From Pleomorphomonas sp. NRK KF1 (GTDB lineage Bacteria > Pseudomonadota > Alphaproteobacteria > Rhizobiales > Pleomorphomonadaceae): a stretch of 64,000 bases of DNA. Position numbers and translations under genes: made by a program. The notes under the pieces were generated by a model that saw nothing but the letters and a program-made list of their open reading frames with translations, had not been told where the DNA came from and searched no databases. The DNA is taken from NCBI RefSeq assembly GCF_023721755.1, contig NZ_JAMDLH010000001.1, positions 1 through 64,000 on the forward strand, given 5' to 3'. Shown here in pieces: positions 37,099 through 45,316 of the stretch (positions are counted from its first letter, which is position 1; each line of letters begins with the position of its first letter).

Positions 37099-38492
37099 AC
37101 GGGCCGGTCCGCCTGTCCTTCGGCCGCACGCGCAGTGTCTGCCCCGAGTGTCTCAAGACCATTCCGGCCGAGCGCGTCGCCATCGGCGACACGGTTTATC
37201 TCGACAAGACCTGTCCGGAACACGGTCGCGTCGTTACGCCGGTCTGGCGGGGCTTGCGCAGCTACGACATATGGTCCCGCAGCCGTCGCAACACGGCCTC
37301 TCCGGTCACCGTGGCGACGGTTGTTGCCGAGGGTTGCCCAAGGGACTGCGGCCTCTGCGCCGATCATCGCCAGCAGAGCTGTTGCGTGCTGATCGACGTG
37401 ACGTCGCGCTGCGATCTCGTCTGTCCGGTCTGTTTCGCCTCGGCGGACCGGCACGGCGTCGACATGCCAATCGATGAGATCGCCACGACCCTCGACGCAC
37501 TGAGGGCGGGCAGCGGCCAGGTGCATGTCCAGCTCTCCGGCGGCGAGCCGACGGTACGTGACGACCTGCCGGAGATCGTCGCGCTGGTCCGGGCCAAAGG
37601 TTTCGACTTCGTCCAGCTCAACACCAACGGCATCAGGATCGGCCGCGAGCCGAACTATCTCGCCGCGCTCGCCGACGCCGGCCTCGACTGCGTCTTCCTG
37701 CAGTTCGACGGTGTCAGCGACGCCGTCTATCGGCGGCTGCGCGGCCGCGACCTGTTCGCTGCGAAGCGGCTCGCCATCGAAAGTGCGCGCGCCGCTGGCA
37801 TCGGTGTCGTCCTGGTGCCGACGCTCGTTCCCGGCGTCAATACCGATGAGATCGGCGCCATCGTCGACTTCGCCAAGGGGGAGATGCCGACGGTGAGGGC
37901 CGTGCATTTCCAGCCCGTTTCTTACTTCGGGCGCTGTCCGGAAGCGCCCCACGACGAGGATCGGATAACGCTGCCCGAAGTGATGCAGGCGCTGATTGAG
38001 CACTCGCAGGGCACCATACGCCTTGAAGATTTCAGTCCGGGTTCGGCCGAGAACCCGTTCTGCTCGTTCAGCGGGCGCTTCACCGTCGATCCCTCGGGTC
38101 TCTTCGTCGCCGATCCCGAACCGGTGTCCGGCGGTTGCTGCGGTTCCGCCGCGGGAGAAGCCGCGGCGGAGGGGAGCTGTTGCGGCACGGCTTCCGGGCG
38201 ATCACCGGAAGTGGCCCGCGCTCAGCGTTACGTGGCGGGCCAATGGAAGAGCGCGCTGTCAGATGAAACGCCGGCTTCCGGACTCGAAGCCTTCGACGCC
38301 TTTCTGGAACGTCAGGGCCGGCGTCTGTCGCTGTCGGCCATGGCCTTCCAGGACGCCTGGACGCTCGACCTCGACCGCTTGCGCCAGTGCTACATTCACG
38401 TGGCAAAGTCGGACGGCCGAGCGATCCCGTTCTGCGCCTACAATCTGACCGATCTCGACGGACGATCGCTCTATCGCGAGCCGTCGACATGA
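37095..38492 (+). CDS. Radical SAM protein with Cys-rich tail (TrsS-like)
   Basis: A 465 aa radical SAM enzyme. The 4Fe-4S motif CxxxCxxC is Cys106, 110, 113 (RCDLVCPVC). The N-terminus has CPEC...CPEHG and CPRDCGLC, a zinc- or rubredoxin-like knuckle; QLSGGEPTVRDDLPEI is the SAM-binding GGE motif. Near residues 351-365 two cysteine pairs occur, GGCCGS and GSCCGT. Relatives I recall as TrsS are selenoproteins or Cys versions; here the pairs are Cys-Cys with no in-frame UGA. It overlaps both neighbours by four bases. The reaction is unknown. Confidence 0.8.
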   Translation: MNGPVRLSFGRTRSVCPECLKTIPAERVAIGDTVYLDKTCPEHGRVVTPVWRGLRSYDIWSRSRRNTASPVTVATVVAEGCPRDCGLCADHRQQSCCVLIDVTSRCDLVCPVCFASADRHGVDMPIDEIATTLDALRAGSGQVHVQLSGGEPTVRDDLPEIVALVRAKGFDFVQLNTNGIRIGREPNYLAALADAGLDCVFLQFDGVSDAVYRRLRGRDLFAAKRLAIESARAAGIGVVLVPTLVPGVNTDEIGAIVDFAKGEMPTVRAVHFQPVSYFGRCPEAPHDEDRITLPEVMQALIEHSQGTIRLEDFSPGSAENPFCSFSGRFTVDPSGLFVADPEPVSGGCCGSAAGEAAAEGSCCGTASGRSPEVARAQRYVAGQWKSALSDETPASGLEAFDAFLERQGRRLSLSAMAFQDAWTLDLDRLRQCYIHVAKSDGRAIPFCAYNLTDLDGRSLYREPST

Positions 38493-39799
38493 ACGGGTTG
38501 GGAACGCTGGACGCGTGGGTGGGTAGGACGATCGGGATCGGGGGGCTGCCGACCCGCGACGACCTCGACGCCTACCAGCTTCGAAGCCTGAACGAGACCT
38601 TGGCGACGGCGAGAGCGAGGAGCCCGTTCTACCGGTCATTGGCCGGATGGCCGGAGCCGGGCCAGATCGCCGACCTCGGGGATATCTCTCTGTTCCCGCT
38701 GACAACGGCCGCCGATCTCGGTCGCGGCGAGCCATCGCTCGTCGCCCTGCCGCTTCGCGACGCGGTGCGCCTGGTGACGATCCCGACCACGGGAACGTCG
38801 GGGCCGCAGAAGCGACTGTTCTTCACCGAAGAGGACATCGAGGCGACCGTCGCCTACTTCGAGCACGGCATGGCCACCATCGTGCGTCCGGGCAGTTGCG
38901 TCGCCGTGGCCTTTCCCGCCGAGCGGCCGGACAGCGTCGGCGATCTCCTGATGCGCGGGCTTGCCCGGCTCGGCGCCTTTCCCGTGGCGCTGCCGGTGGA
39001 CGGCTCGCTGGAAACGCTGGTCGGCGCCTTGCGCGAGCTGCAACCAGCCGCCATCGCCGGCATGCCGGTGACGCTGGGCGCCGCTGCCCGACGCATGTCG
39101 GCCGATGGCGGGCCTCCGCTCCGGATCGAGACGGCGCTTGTCAGTGCAGACAGCGTTTCGCCGAGCTTCCGGGCCGCCCTGGCCGTCATTTGGGGGGCGG
39201 AGGTGTTCGAACACTGGGGCATGACCGAAACGGGCTATGGCGGCGCACTCGCCTGCGAGGCCCACGATGGTCTGCACATCCGGGAAACCGATCTCTACGT
39301 CGAGATCGTCGACGCCGACACGGGGCGGGCGCTGCCGCCCGGACGCGTAGGGGAGGTGGTCATCACCACCTTGCGGCGACGGGGCTTGCCTCTCATCCGC
39401 TATCGTACCGGCGACAGTGGCAGTCTCGTCGAAGACCCATGTCGCTGCGGCTCGGTTCTCCGCCGGCTTCGCCTCGGCGGGCGCATGGGCGATCCGAGTC
39501 CGCGAGAGGAGGGAAGGCTGTTGCTTCCGGAGGGACTCGACGATGCGATCTTCGCGGTGGATGGAGTCGTCGACTTCATGGTGAAACTGAAGTCCGGTCG
39601 GCAGCCGCGCCTCACGGTCGAGATCGTAACGTTGGCTTCCGGAACGGTGGATGAGGTTCGCTCCGTTCTGCTCGCCCATCCGACGATTGGTCCGGCGTTA
39701 CGATCGGCCGAGGTTGACATCGCTGTCGAGACGGCATCCGGTCCGTCGCCTCCGCTTTGCCGGAAGCGGCGGGTTCTGGAGGATATGCGTAACGACTAG
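38489..39799 (+). CDS. AMP-forming CoA ligase-like enzyme (DVU_1553-like, phenylacetate-CoA ligase superfamily)
   Basis: A 436 aa adenylate-forming enzyme. Motif A3 is TTGTSGPQKRLFFTEED near residue 97; the core motif EHWGMTETGYGGALACE lies near 240 and RYRTGDSGSLVEDPCRCG near 308. The C-terminal lid lacks the strongly conserved lysine context that I would expect, so thioester formation is not certain. The ATG overlaps the radical SAM stop; upstream in-frame codons were rejected. Last gene of the coupled series. It could activate an acid produced by the aldehyde oxidoreductase. Confidence 0.78.
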   Translation: MNGLGTLDAWVGRTIGIGGLPTRDDLDAYQLRSLNETLATARARSPFYRSLAGWPEPGQIADLGDISLFPLTTAADLGRGEPSLVALPLRDAVRLVTIPTTGTSGPQKRLFFTEEDIEATVAYFEHGMATIVRPGSCVAVAFPAERPDSVGDLLMRGLARLGAFPVALPVDGSLETLVGALRELQPAAIAGMPVTLGAAARRMSADGGPPLRIETALVSADSVSPSFRAALAVIWGAEVFEHWGMTETGYGGALACEAHDGLHIRETDLYVEIVDADTGRALPPGRVGEVVITTLRRRGLPLIRYRTGDSGSLVEDPCRCGSVLRRLRLGGRMGDPSPREEGRLLLPEGLDDAIFAVDGVVDFMVKLKSGRQPRLTVEIVTLASGTVDEVRSVLLAHPTIGPALRSAEVDIAVETASGPSPPLCRKRRVLEDMRND

Positions 39800-40033
39800 T
39801 TCGTTGATAAATCTAGAAAAACAAGGTCATCCTTCGGTTCTGGGTCACTTAGACTGATGGATCATAACGATTTAGTCGGACAGAGCCTATGATCGGATTC
39901 ATGACAGGAAAGCCCACTTTTACCTGAAGTCCGGTCATGAGGCCGTGTGGCTCACCCGAGACGCTCCGGTTGCGGAAAATGCAATCGATGTCGTCGGTAT
40001 TTCAGCGATGGACGCGCCTGGGAGGGTGCTGAA

Positions 40034-41776
40034 ATGGTCCTGCCTAAGCGGCTCGAAGCCGACACATGTGCAATTCCGGTGAGCGGGCCAGCCGCTTGCG
40101 GTACCTGTCGAAGCACCTCGGGGCGGCACGAGCGAAATGCGCGTCCAGGCCCGTTGCCCGATCAGGGGCGGTTGTTGGCCGTTCGCTCGAAGTTCATGTC
40201 CGACGGCATCGTGCCCGAGGGCATCCCTCTGCCGATCTTGCGCTCCTGGGAGCGCAGCAGCTTGCATGGCCTTTCCAACGGCACGCCGCGCCGATTGGAG
40301 ACCCGTCTCACGGAGACCGCGCTCAAGGAGCTGAGGGAGCGCAACGAGGAACTGCTGGTTTCCGCCTGGGGTGAAATCGTCACGCTCTGTCGCGAGACGC
40401 AGCCGCTCGGCGGCGTGGTCGTTCTGACCGACCCCAACGGGGTGGTGCTGGTCCGCCTGGGCGACAACACGTTCAGCGACGAAGCGGAACGGCTCGGTCT
40501 GTGCGCCGGCGGCGACTGGTCGGAACAGGCGAGGGGGACCAACGCCATCGGCACGGCCCTTTCCGAGCGCTTCGCCCTGTCTGTCATCGGCGCCGAGCAC
40601 TTCTGCAACGGCAACACCGATATCAGCTGCTCGGCCGTGCCGGTCATAGATCCTTGCGGGGCTCTTGCCGGCATCATCGATCTCTCGACGTCGGTCACGG
40701 TGGCGCATGACTATTCGTTGCCGCTCCTGAAGCGGGCGGCCAACGAGATCGAGCGGCGTCTGTTCGAACGGCGATACGGCCGCTTCGAGCAGATGCACCT
40801 GCATTCGAACCCGCGTCTGCTCGGCGGCCCCAACGAAGGGTTGCTGGCCTTCGACAGCGACCGTTTGGTCGGCGCCAACCGCGCGGCGGTGGAACTGATC
40901 GGCCTGAGCTGGTCGGCGATCGGCGTCCTGCATTTCCGGCAGTTGTTCTCGGTCCAGCACGCCAGCGTCACGCGACAGGCGTCGGCCGATGAGTGCGTTG
41001 TGCAGTCGGCGCAAGGAGCGACCTTCTTCGCCCGCATGCAGATGCCGCTGAAAGGACAGGGCGGGGCCGAAGCGACGAAGAAGATCGAACGCGAGCCGGC
41101 GCGGCCAGCGCTGGCCGATCCGGCCAGCCGGGATGCGCTGCCGCATGTGGTGCTCGAGACTCTTCAAAACGAAGGCGGTCCCAAGCTGCGCAAGATGAAG
41201 GTCGGGCACCTGGTCTATGGCGCCAACCTGATGGACGAGACCGGCGAGGCCATCCTGGTGGTCGCGTCGGGTCGCTATCGCTGCTTCGCCTCCCATGAGG
41301 GCAAGGAGCTGACCTTGTTCACCATGGGGCCCGGCGACGCCGTGCCGCTTCAGCCCGAGATGGTGGTCGAGGTTCGTAAGGAGGGCGAAGCGGCGGTGAT
41401 CCCGCGCACGCTGTTCCGGCGGTTGACGCGCGACCATCCCGAGTTCGGCATGTGCATCCTGCCGGCCGTCGAGAAGATGCTCAACCGGTCGCTGACCATG
41501 GTCGGCGAGATGGCCTTCCGCAGTGTCCGCTATCGGCTGATCCGCTATCTTTGCGAGATGGCCGAGCACGACGGCCGCCAGACCTCGGCGGGCGTCGTCA
41601 TCGACTCCGCTCCCCACGGCGACGACCTCGCCATGGCCATCGGCGCGGCGCGCCAGTCGGTGTCGACGGTTCTGGCCGAGCTCATCCGGTCGGGCGACAT
41701 TCAGCGGCCGGCGCCGCGCACCTTCGTCATTCCCGACGTCGAAAGTCTCAAGGAAGAGCTTAGGGTCTTGCGCTGA
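40034..41776 (+). CDS. Chimeric regulator: AcoR-type GAF/PAS sensor with CRP/FNR-type DNA-binding output
   Basis: A 580 aa protein. Residues 50-270 match the sensory part of AcoR-like sigma-54 activators: PLPILRSWERSSLHGL, GTNAIGTAL at 168-176, and SCSAVPVIDPCGALAGIIDLS. A PAS-like segment follows (EGLLAFDSDRLVGANRAAVEL). There is no AAA+ domain and no GAFTGA loop. Instead residues about 385-580 look like a CRP/FNR cNMP-binding fold with a winged helix-turn-helix (DDLAMAIGAARQSVSTVLAEL). GGAGGG lies seven bases before the ATG. It follows the ligase gene by 234 bp and probably controls this cluster. Confidence 0.8.
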   Translation: MVLPKRLEADTCAIPVSGPAACGTCRSTSGRHERNARPGPLPDQGRLLAVRSKFMSDGIVPEGIPLPILRSWERSSLHGLSNGTPRRLETRLTETALKELRERNEELLVSAWGEIVTLCRETQPLGGVVVLTDPNGVVLVRLGDNTFSDEAERLGLCAGGDWSEQARGTNAIGTALSERFALSVIGAEHFCNGNTDISCSAVPVIDPCGALAGIIDLSTSVTVAHDYSLPLLKRAANEIERRLFERRYGRFEQMHLHSNPRLLGGPNEGLLAFDSDRLVGANRAAVELIGLSWSAIGVLHFRQLFSVQHASVTRQASADECVVQSAQGATFFARMQMPLKGQGGAEATKKIEREPARPALADPASRDALPHVVLETLQNEGGPKLRKMKVGHLVYGANLMDETGEAILVVASGRYRCFASHEGKELTLFTMGPGDAVPLQPEMVVEVRKEGEAAVIPRTLFRRLTRDHPEFGMCILPAVEKMLNRSLTMVGEMAFRSVRYRLIRYLCEMAEHDGRQTSAGVVIDSAPHGDDLAMAIGAARQSVSTVLAELIRSGDIQRPAPRTFVIPDVESLKEELRVLR

Positions 41777-41830
41777 GAAAAGGGCCCTGTCACGACCATG
41801 AGCCCATTCCATCACGCCGAATGGGCCGGT

Positions 41831-42580
41831 TCAGGCCGTCGCCTCGCCTGGGGAGGTTTCGGCGAGCAGCAGTTCGGCAAGGTGCCGGATGCTTTCTTCG
41901 CACCCGCCCGGCAACGCGATGTCGGCGGCCGCCTTGAGCCGGGGAGAGGCGTTGCCGACCGCTGCGCGCAGACCGCATCCCTCGAAAAGATCGATGTCGT
42001 TCTCCTCATCCCCGACGGCGATCACCTGATCCCGGCGCAGCCCGAGCTCGGTGAGGGCGTGGGAGAGACCACTGCCTTTGCTGACTCCCATCGGCAGCAC
42101 CAGCACCCGCCCGCCGCAACCGACCATGTGGAGGTCGTAGCCGCCGCGCAGGATCACCATCTCGACGCGTTCCGCATTCCTGGCGCTGGTTGCCACCATC
42201 GATCGACCGATGAACAGGGGCGCGCCAGGAAGCTCGCGCTCGAGATCGGCGAGAAAGCGCTGATCGACCGCCGGCGCGATCAGTTGGTCGGTTCCTGTTT
42301 GAGGGCAGTAGGATACTGCGCCATTCTCCAGCATCACCATGTCGAACAGGTCGAGCACGTCGCAAATCGGAAGGATGTTTTCAAGCCGCCGGCCGGATAC
42401 GAGGATCAGCCGGAAGTTGGCCTCGCGCAACGACCGAAGTGTCGCCTCGGTGACAGCGCTGACCCGGCCATGCTCGGCTATGGTGCCGTCATAGTCGACG
42501 GCAAGAACTCCGCGGGGGGCTGCCAATCGTCTGTCGACCGCCAGGGACCGCCAGGGAGGGATGTCCGATCTCTGTTGCAT
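41831..42580 (-). CDS. HAD-IIB (Cof-type) phosphatase
   Basis: A 249 aa haloacid-dehalogenase phosphatase. Motif I is VDYDGTIAE (Asp29, Asp31), motif II VSGRR, motif III a lysine in GVSKGSGL, and motif [12 protein letters not shown]. The large cap insertion between II and III is the C2b type of sugar-phosphate and nucleotide phosphatases. The start is uncertain: ATG at 42580 is the best, but the frame is open to a TTG at 42649. It is convergent with the regulator and divergent from moaC. The substrate cannot be told. Confidence 0.78.
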   Translation of the reverse strand: MQQRSDIPPWRSLAVDRRLAAPRGVLAVDYDGTIAEHGRVSAVTEATLRSLREANFRLILVSGRRLENILPICDVLDLFDMVMLENGAVSYCPQTGTDQLIAPAVDQRFLADLERELPGAPLFIGRSMVATSARNAERVEMVILRGGYDLHMVGCGGRVLVLPMGVSKGSGLSHALTELGLRRDQVIAVGDEENDIDLFEGCGLRAAVGNASPRLKAAADIALPGGCEESIRHLAELLLAETSPGEATA

Positions 42581-42678
42581 ACCGAGTTGTCCACGGTGCG
42601 TTGCAAACTGAAGAGGGCGATGGAAAAACCGATGACCGAAGCGGCCCAAGCCTCAATCTTGCCGGAGATAAGCACGCC

Positions 42679-43170
42679 ATGACCAATGGACTCAGTCACC
42701 TGGACGACAAGGGCGCTGCCCATATGGTCGACGTCGGCGAAAAGGACGTCACCCAGCGGGCGGCGACCGCCAGCGGCCGGGTGATCATGAAGGCGGAAAC
42801 GCTGGCCCTGATCGTCGACGGCAGGATTCCGAAAGGCGACGTCATCGCCACCGCGCGGTTGGCGGGTATCATGGCCGCCAAGAAGACCTCCGATCTCATC
42901 CCTCTCTGCCATCCTCTGGCGCTGACCGGCATCGAGCTTGACCTCGATCCCGATCCGGCCCTGCCTGGCGTCACCATCTCGGCAACGGTTCGCTGCACCG
43001 GCAAGACGGGCGTGGAGATGGAAGCGCTCACCGCCGTTTCGGTTGCTTGCCTGACGATCTACGACATGGTCAAGGCGGTGGAGAAAGGCGTGCGCATCGA
43101 GGCCATTCACCTCGTCGAGAAAAGCGGAGGCAAGTCCGGCCACTGGCTGGCGGCGCCCGATCGCCGATAG
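42679..43170 (+). CDS. moaC: Cyclic pyranopterin monophosphate synthase MoaC
   Basis: MoaC converts the 3',8-cyclo-GTP made by MoaA to cPMP, the first stable Moco intermediate. The product is 163 aa, standard. Signatures are [32 protein letters not shown] and [22 protein letters not shown] (quoted in part). The ATG at 42679 has a GGAGATAAG site. It lies 8 bp before moeA, so the two form an operon serving the molybdoenzyme next door. Confidence 0.96.
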   Translation: MTNGLSHLDDKGAAHMVDVGEKDVTQRAATASGRVIMKAETLALIVDGRIPKGDVIATARLAGIMAAKKTSDLIPLCHPLALTGIELDLDPDPALPGVTISATVRCTGKTGVEMEALTAVSVACLTIYDMVKAVEKGVRIEAIHLVEKSGGKSGHWLAAPDRR

Positions 43171-43178
43171 GAGACGTC

Positions 43179-44384
43179 ATGACGTTGATTTCCGTGGATG
43201 CCGCCCAGGCCGAACTCCTGTCCGCCGTCCGGCCGACCGTGAGCGAGCGGGTGCCGCTCGGCGAGGCCGGGGGGCGGGTTCTGGCCGCCGATCTCAAGGC
43301 AAGGCGGACACAGCCGCCGGTTCCCATTTCCTCCATGGATGGTTACGCCGCCTCGGCGGCGTCTTCCGGCGACGTCTGGCTTCGCGTGGTCGGAGAGGCC
43401 GCGGCCGGCCATGCTTTCGACGGAGAAGTCGGCGCGGGGGAGGCCGTCCGTATCTTCACCGGCGCCCCGCTGCCAACGGGGACCGATTGCGTCGTCATGC
43501 AGGAAGACGTCGAGCGGGACGGAGACCGCGTCCGCTTCAGGATACAGCCGGTTTCGGGGCGTTATGTCCGCGCGCGGGGCATCGACTTCAGCGAAGGGGA
43601 AGTCGGTCTTGCTGCCGGAGTGCGCCTTGGGTTCGGCACGCTTGGGCTTGTCGCCGCCATGAACCACGACAGCGTTCCCGTGCGTCGTCGGCCTCGGGTC
43701 GCCCTCATCGCCTCCGGCGACGAACTGGTGCCACCCGGAAGCGTTCCGCAAGCCCACCAGATCGTCGCGTCGTCTTCGGTGCCGCTCGCCCACCTCATCG
43801 CCGAAGCGGGCGGCGTTCCGCTCGATCTCGGCATTGCCCCCGACGATCTCGGCATGTTGCGCCGGCATATCCGGCTGGCCATCGATGGCGGCGCCGACGT
43901 GGTGGTGGTGATCGGCGGCGCTTCCGTCGGCGATCACGATTACACCCGTGCCGCGCTCGAAGCGGAGGGGGCGGCGATCGGTTTCTGGAAAGTCGCCATG
44001 CGCCCCGGCAAGCCTCTGATGCATGGGCGGCTCGGGCAGGCGGAGGTTCTCGGTCTGCCCGGCAACCCGGTCTCGACGCTGGTGTGCGGCGTGCTGTTCC
44101 TGGCGCCGTTGATCCGCGCCCTGCTGGGGCGCGGCGAGGTGCTGCCGGAAACCTCGCTTGCCGTGCTGGAGGAACCGCTCGGGTCGAACGATCTGCGCCG
44201 CGACTATCTGCGCGGTCGAGCGACCGTAAAGGGCGGGCAGCTGTGTGTGACCCCCTTCGCACGGCAGGACTCGTCCCTGATGCGAACGATGGCCGCGGCC
44301 AATGCCCTCGTCATCCGGCCCGAACACGCTCCGGCCATATCGGCGGGCGAGATCGTCGAGATCATTCGGCTCGAGCGGGACTGA
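43179..44384 (+). CDS. moeA: Molybdopterin molybdenumtransferase MoeA
   Basis: MoeA inserts molybdate into adenylylated molybdopterin. The product is 401 aa, full length, with [11 protein letters not shown] near 50, [18 protein letters not shown] near 92, [10 protein letters not shown] near 247 and RPGKPLMHG and GLPGNPVST near 275-300. A TAGGAGA site precedes the ATG. Its last 23 bases overlap the 3' end of the convergent moeB-like gene. Confidence 0.95.
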   Translation: MTLISVDAAQAELLSAVRPTVSERVPLGEAGGRVLAADLKARRTQPPVPISSMDGYAASAASSGDVWLRVVGEAAAGHAFDGEVGAGEAVRIFTGAPLPTGTDCVVMQEDVERDGDRVRFRIQPVSGRYVRARGIDFSEGEVGLAAGVRLGFGTLGLVAAMNHDSVPVRRRPRVALIASGDELVPPGSVPQAHQIVASSSVPLAHLIAEAGGVPLDLGIAPDDLGMLRRHIRLAIDGGADVVVVIGGASVGDHDYTRAALEAEGAAIGFWKVAMRPGKPLMHGRLGQAEVLGLPGNPVSTLVCGVLFLAPLIRALLGRGEVLPETSLAVLEEPLGSNDLRRDYLRGRATVKGGQLCVTPFARQDSSLMRTMAAANALVIRPEHAPAISAGEIVEIIRLERD

Positions 44385-45144
44385 GCGGCACGACCGTATC
44401 GGGGCGGCGCTTGTAGCCGATGCTGTCGAAGCGCATGTCGCGGATGTCGACCATCAGCAGCCGGCCGATCAGCGGCGTTCCGACGCCGGTGATCAGCTTC
44501 AACACCTCGCAGGCGGCAAGGGTCCCCAGCACGCCGACGACGGCGCCGAGAATGCCCACCTGGGCGCATGTCGGCACCTCGCCATCCGGCTCGTTCGGCA
44601 TCAGACAGCGCCAACTCGGCAAGGGGCGACCATCGTCATCCGACAGATAGGGCTGGAGGGTGGTCACCGAACCGTAGAACTCCTGGACAGCGGCGGTTAC
44701 CAGTGGTTTCTGGAGCGCGTAGGCCGTATCGGCGACCAGAAAGCGCGTCTGAAAGTTGTCCGTTCCATCGACGACGACGTCGAAGCGCCCGACGATGTCG
44801 GCGACGTTGTCTCCGTCGAGGCGAACGGGAATGAGCTCCACCGTCACGTTCGGGTTGAGCGCCGCGACGCGCTCGGCGGCGCTCTCCACCTTCGGCTTGC
44901 CGACGTTGGTGGTGGAATGGACGACCTGCCGCTGGAGATTGGACAGAGACACCACGTCGTCGTCGACGAGGCCGAGCGTCCCGACGCCGGCGGCGGCGAG
45001 ATACTCGATGATGGGGGAACCGAGCCCGCCCGCTCCGACGCAGAGAACCCTTGCCTCCCTCAGCTTCTGTTGGCCCGGACCGCCGACGTCCCGCAGCAGC
45101 AGGTGGCGCGAGTAGCGGCGGACTTCGTCTTGGCTGAGGGTCAT
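44362..45144 (-). CDS. MoeB/ThiF-family adenylyltransferase
   Basis: E1-like enzyme that adenylates the C-terminal glycine of a sulfur carrier, here plausibly MoaD. The product is 260 aa. The ATP site GAGGLGSP is at residues 37-44; RxxR-type residues are in SLSNLQRQVVHS, and the aspartate in VVDGTDNFQTRFLVAD. The usual four zinc cysteines are mostly missing: CxxC reads SWRC, and the C-terminal CxxC is absent ([10 protein letters not shown]). The start at 45144 is an ATG; an in-frame TTG lies at 45177. Convergent with moeA. A HesA-like relative is possible. Confidence 0.85.
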   Translation of the reverse strand: MTLSQDEVRRYSRHLLLRDVGGPGQQKLREARVLCVGAGGLGSPIIEYLAAAGVGTLGLVDDDVVSLSNLQRQVVHSTTNVGKPKVESAAERVAALNPNVTVELIPVRLDGDNVADIVGRFDVVVDGTDNFQTRFLVADTAYALQKPLVTAAVQEFYGSVTTLQPYLSDDDGRPLPSWRCLMPNEPDGEVPTCAQVGILGAVVGVLGTLAACEVLKLITGVGTPLIGRLLMVDIRDMRFDSIGYKRRPDTVVPLSPARAE

Positions 45145-45257
45145 CGGTCGGTTCCCAGGATGTGCCGGTCTCGGCAAGGCTTGCTGCCGAGATCATCGCG
45201 TATCGGCGTCGCGCTTTCCAGCCCATGATGGGGCGCAAGCAAGGCCGACCGGCAAGA

Positions 45258-45298
45258 ACGAAAAGACCCGCGGGAAGCCGCTCGGCCGCCCGCGGGTC
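45258..45298 (-). terminator. Terminator of the chemoreceptor gene
   Basis: GACCCGCGGG (45265-45274) and CCCGCGGGTC (45289-45298) form a perfect 10 bp stem; read on the - strand it is followed by TTTTCGT. It lies 18 bases beyond the chemoreceptor stop. Confidence 0.75.
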
Positions 45299-45316
45299 GG
45301 ATTGGTCTTGGTTGGC

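Noticed and set aside
37095-38492. Selenocysteine (in-frame TGA) in the radical SAM gene
   Set aside because: The frame is uninterrupted to a normal stop and the key positions are Cys-Cys, so recoding is not needed.
39935-41815. A 626-codon - strand open frame opposite the chimeric regulator
   Set aside because: Antisense shadow; no domain recognisable, and the + strand has GAF, PAS and winged-helix features with a good ribosome binding site.
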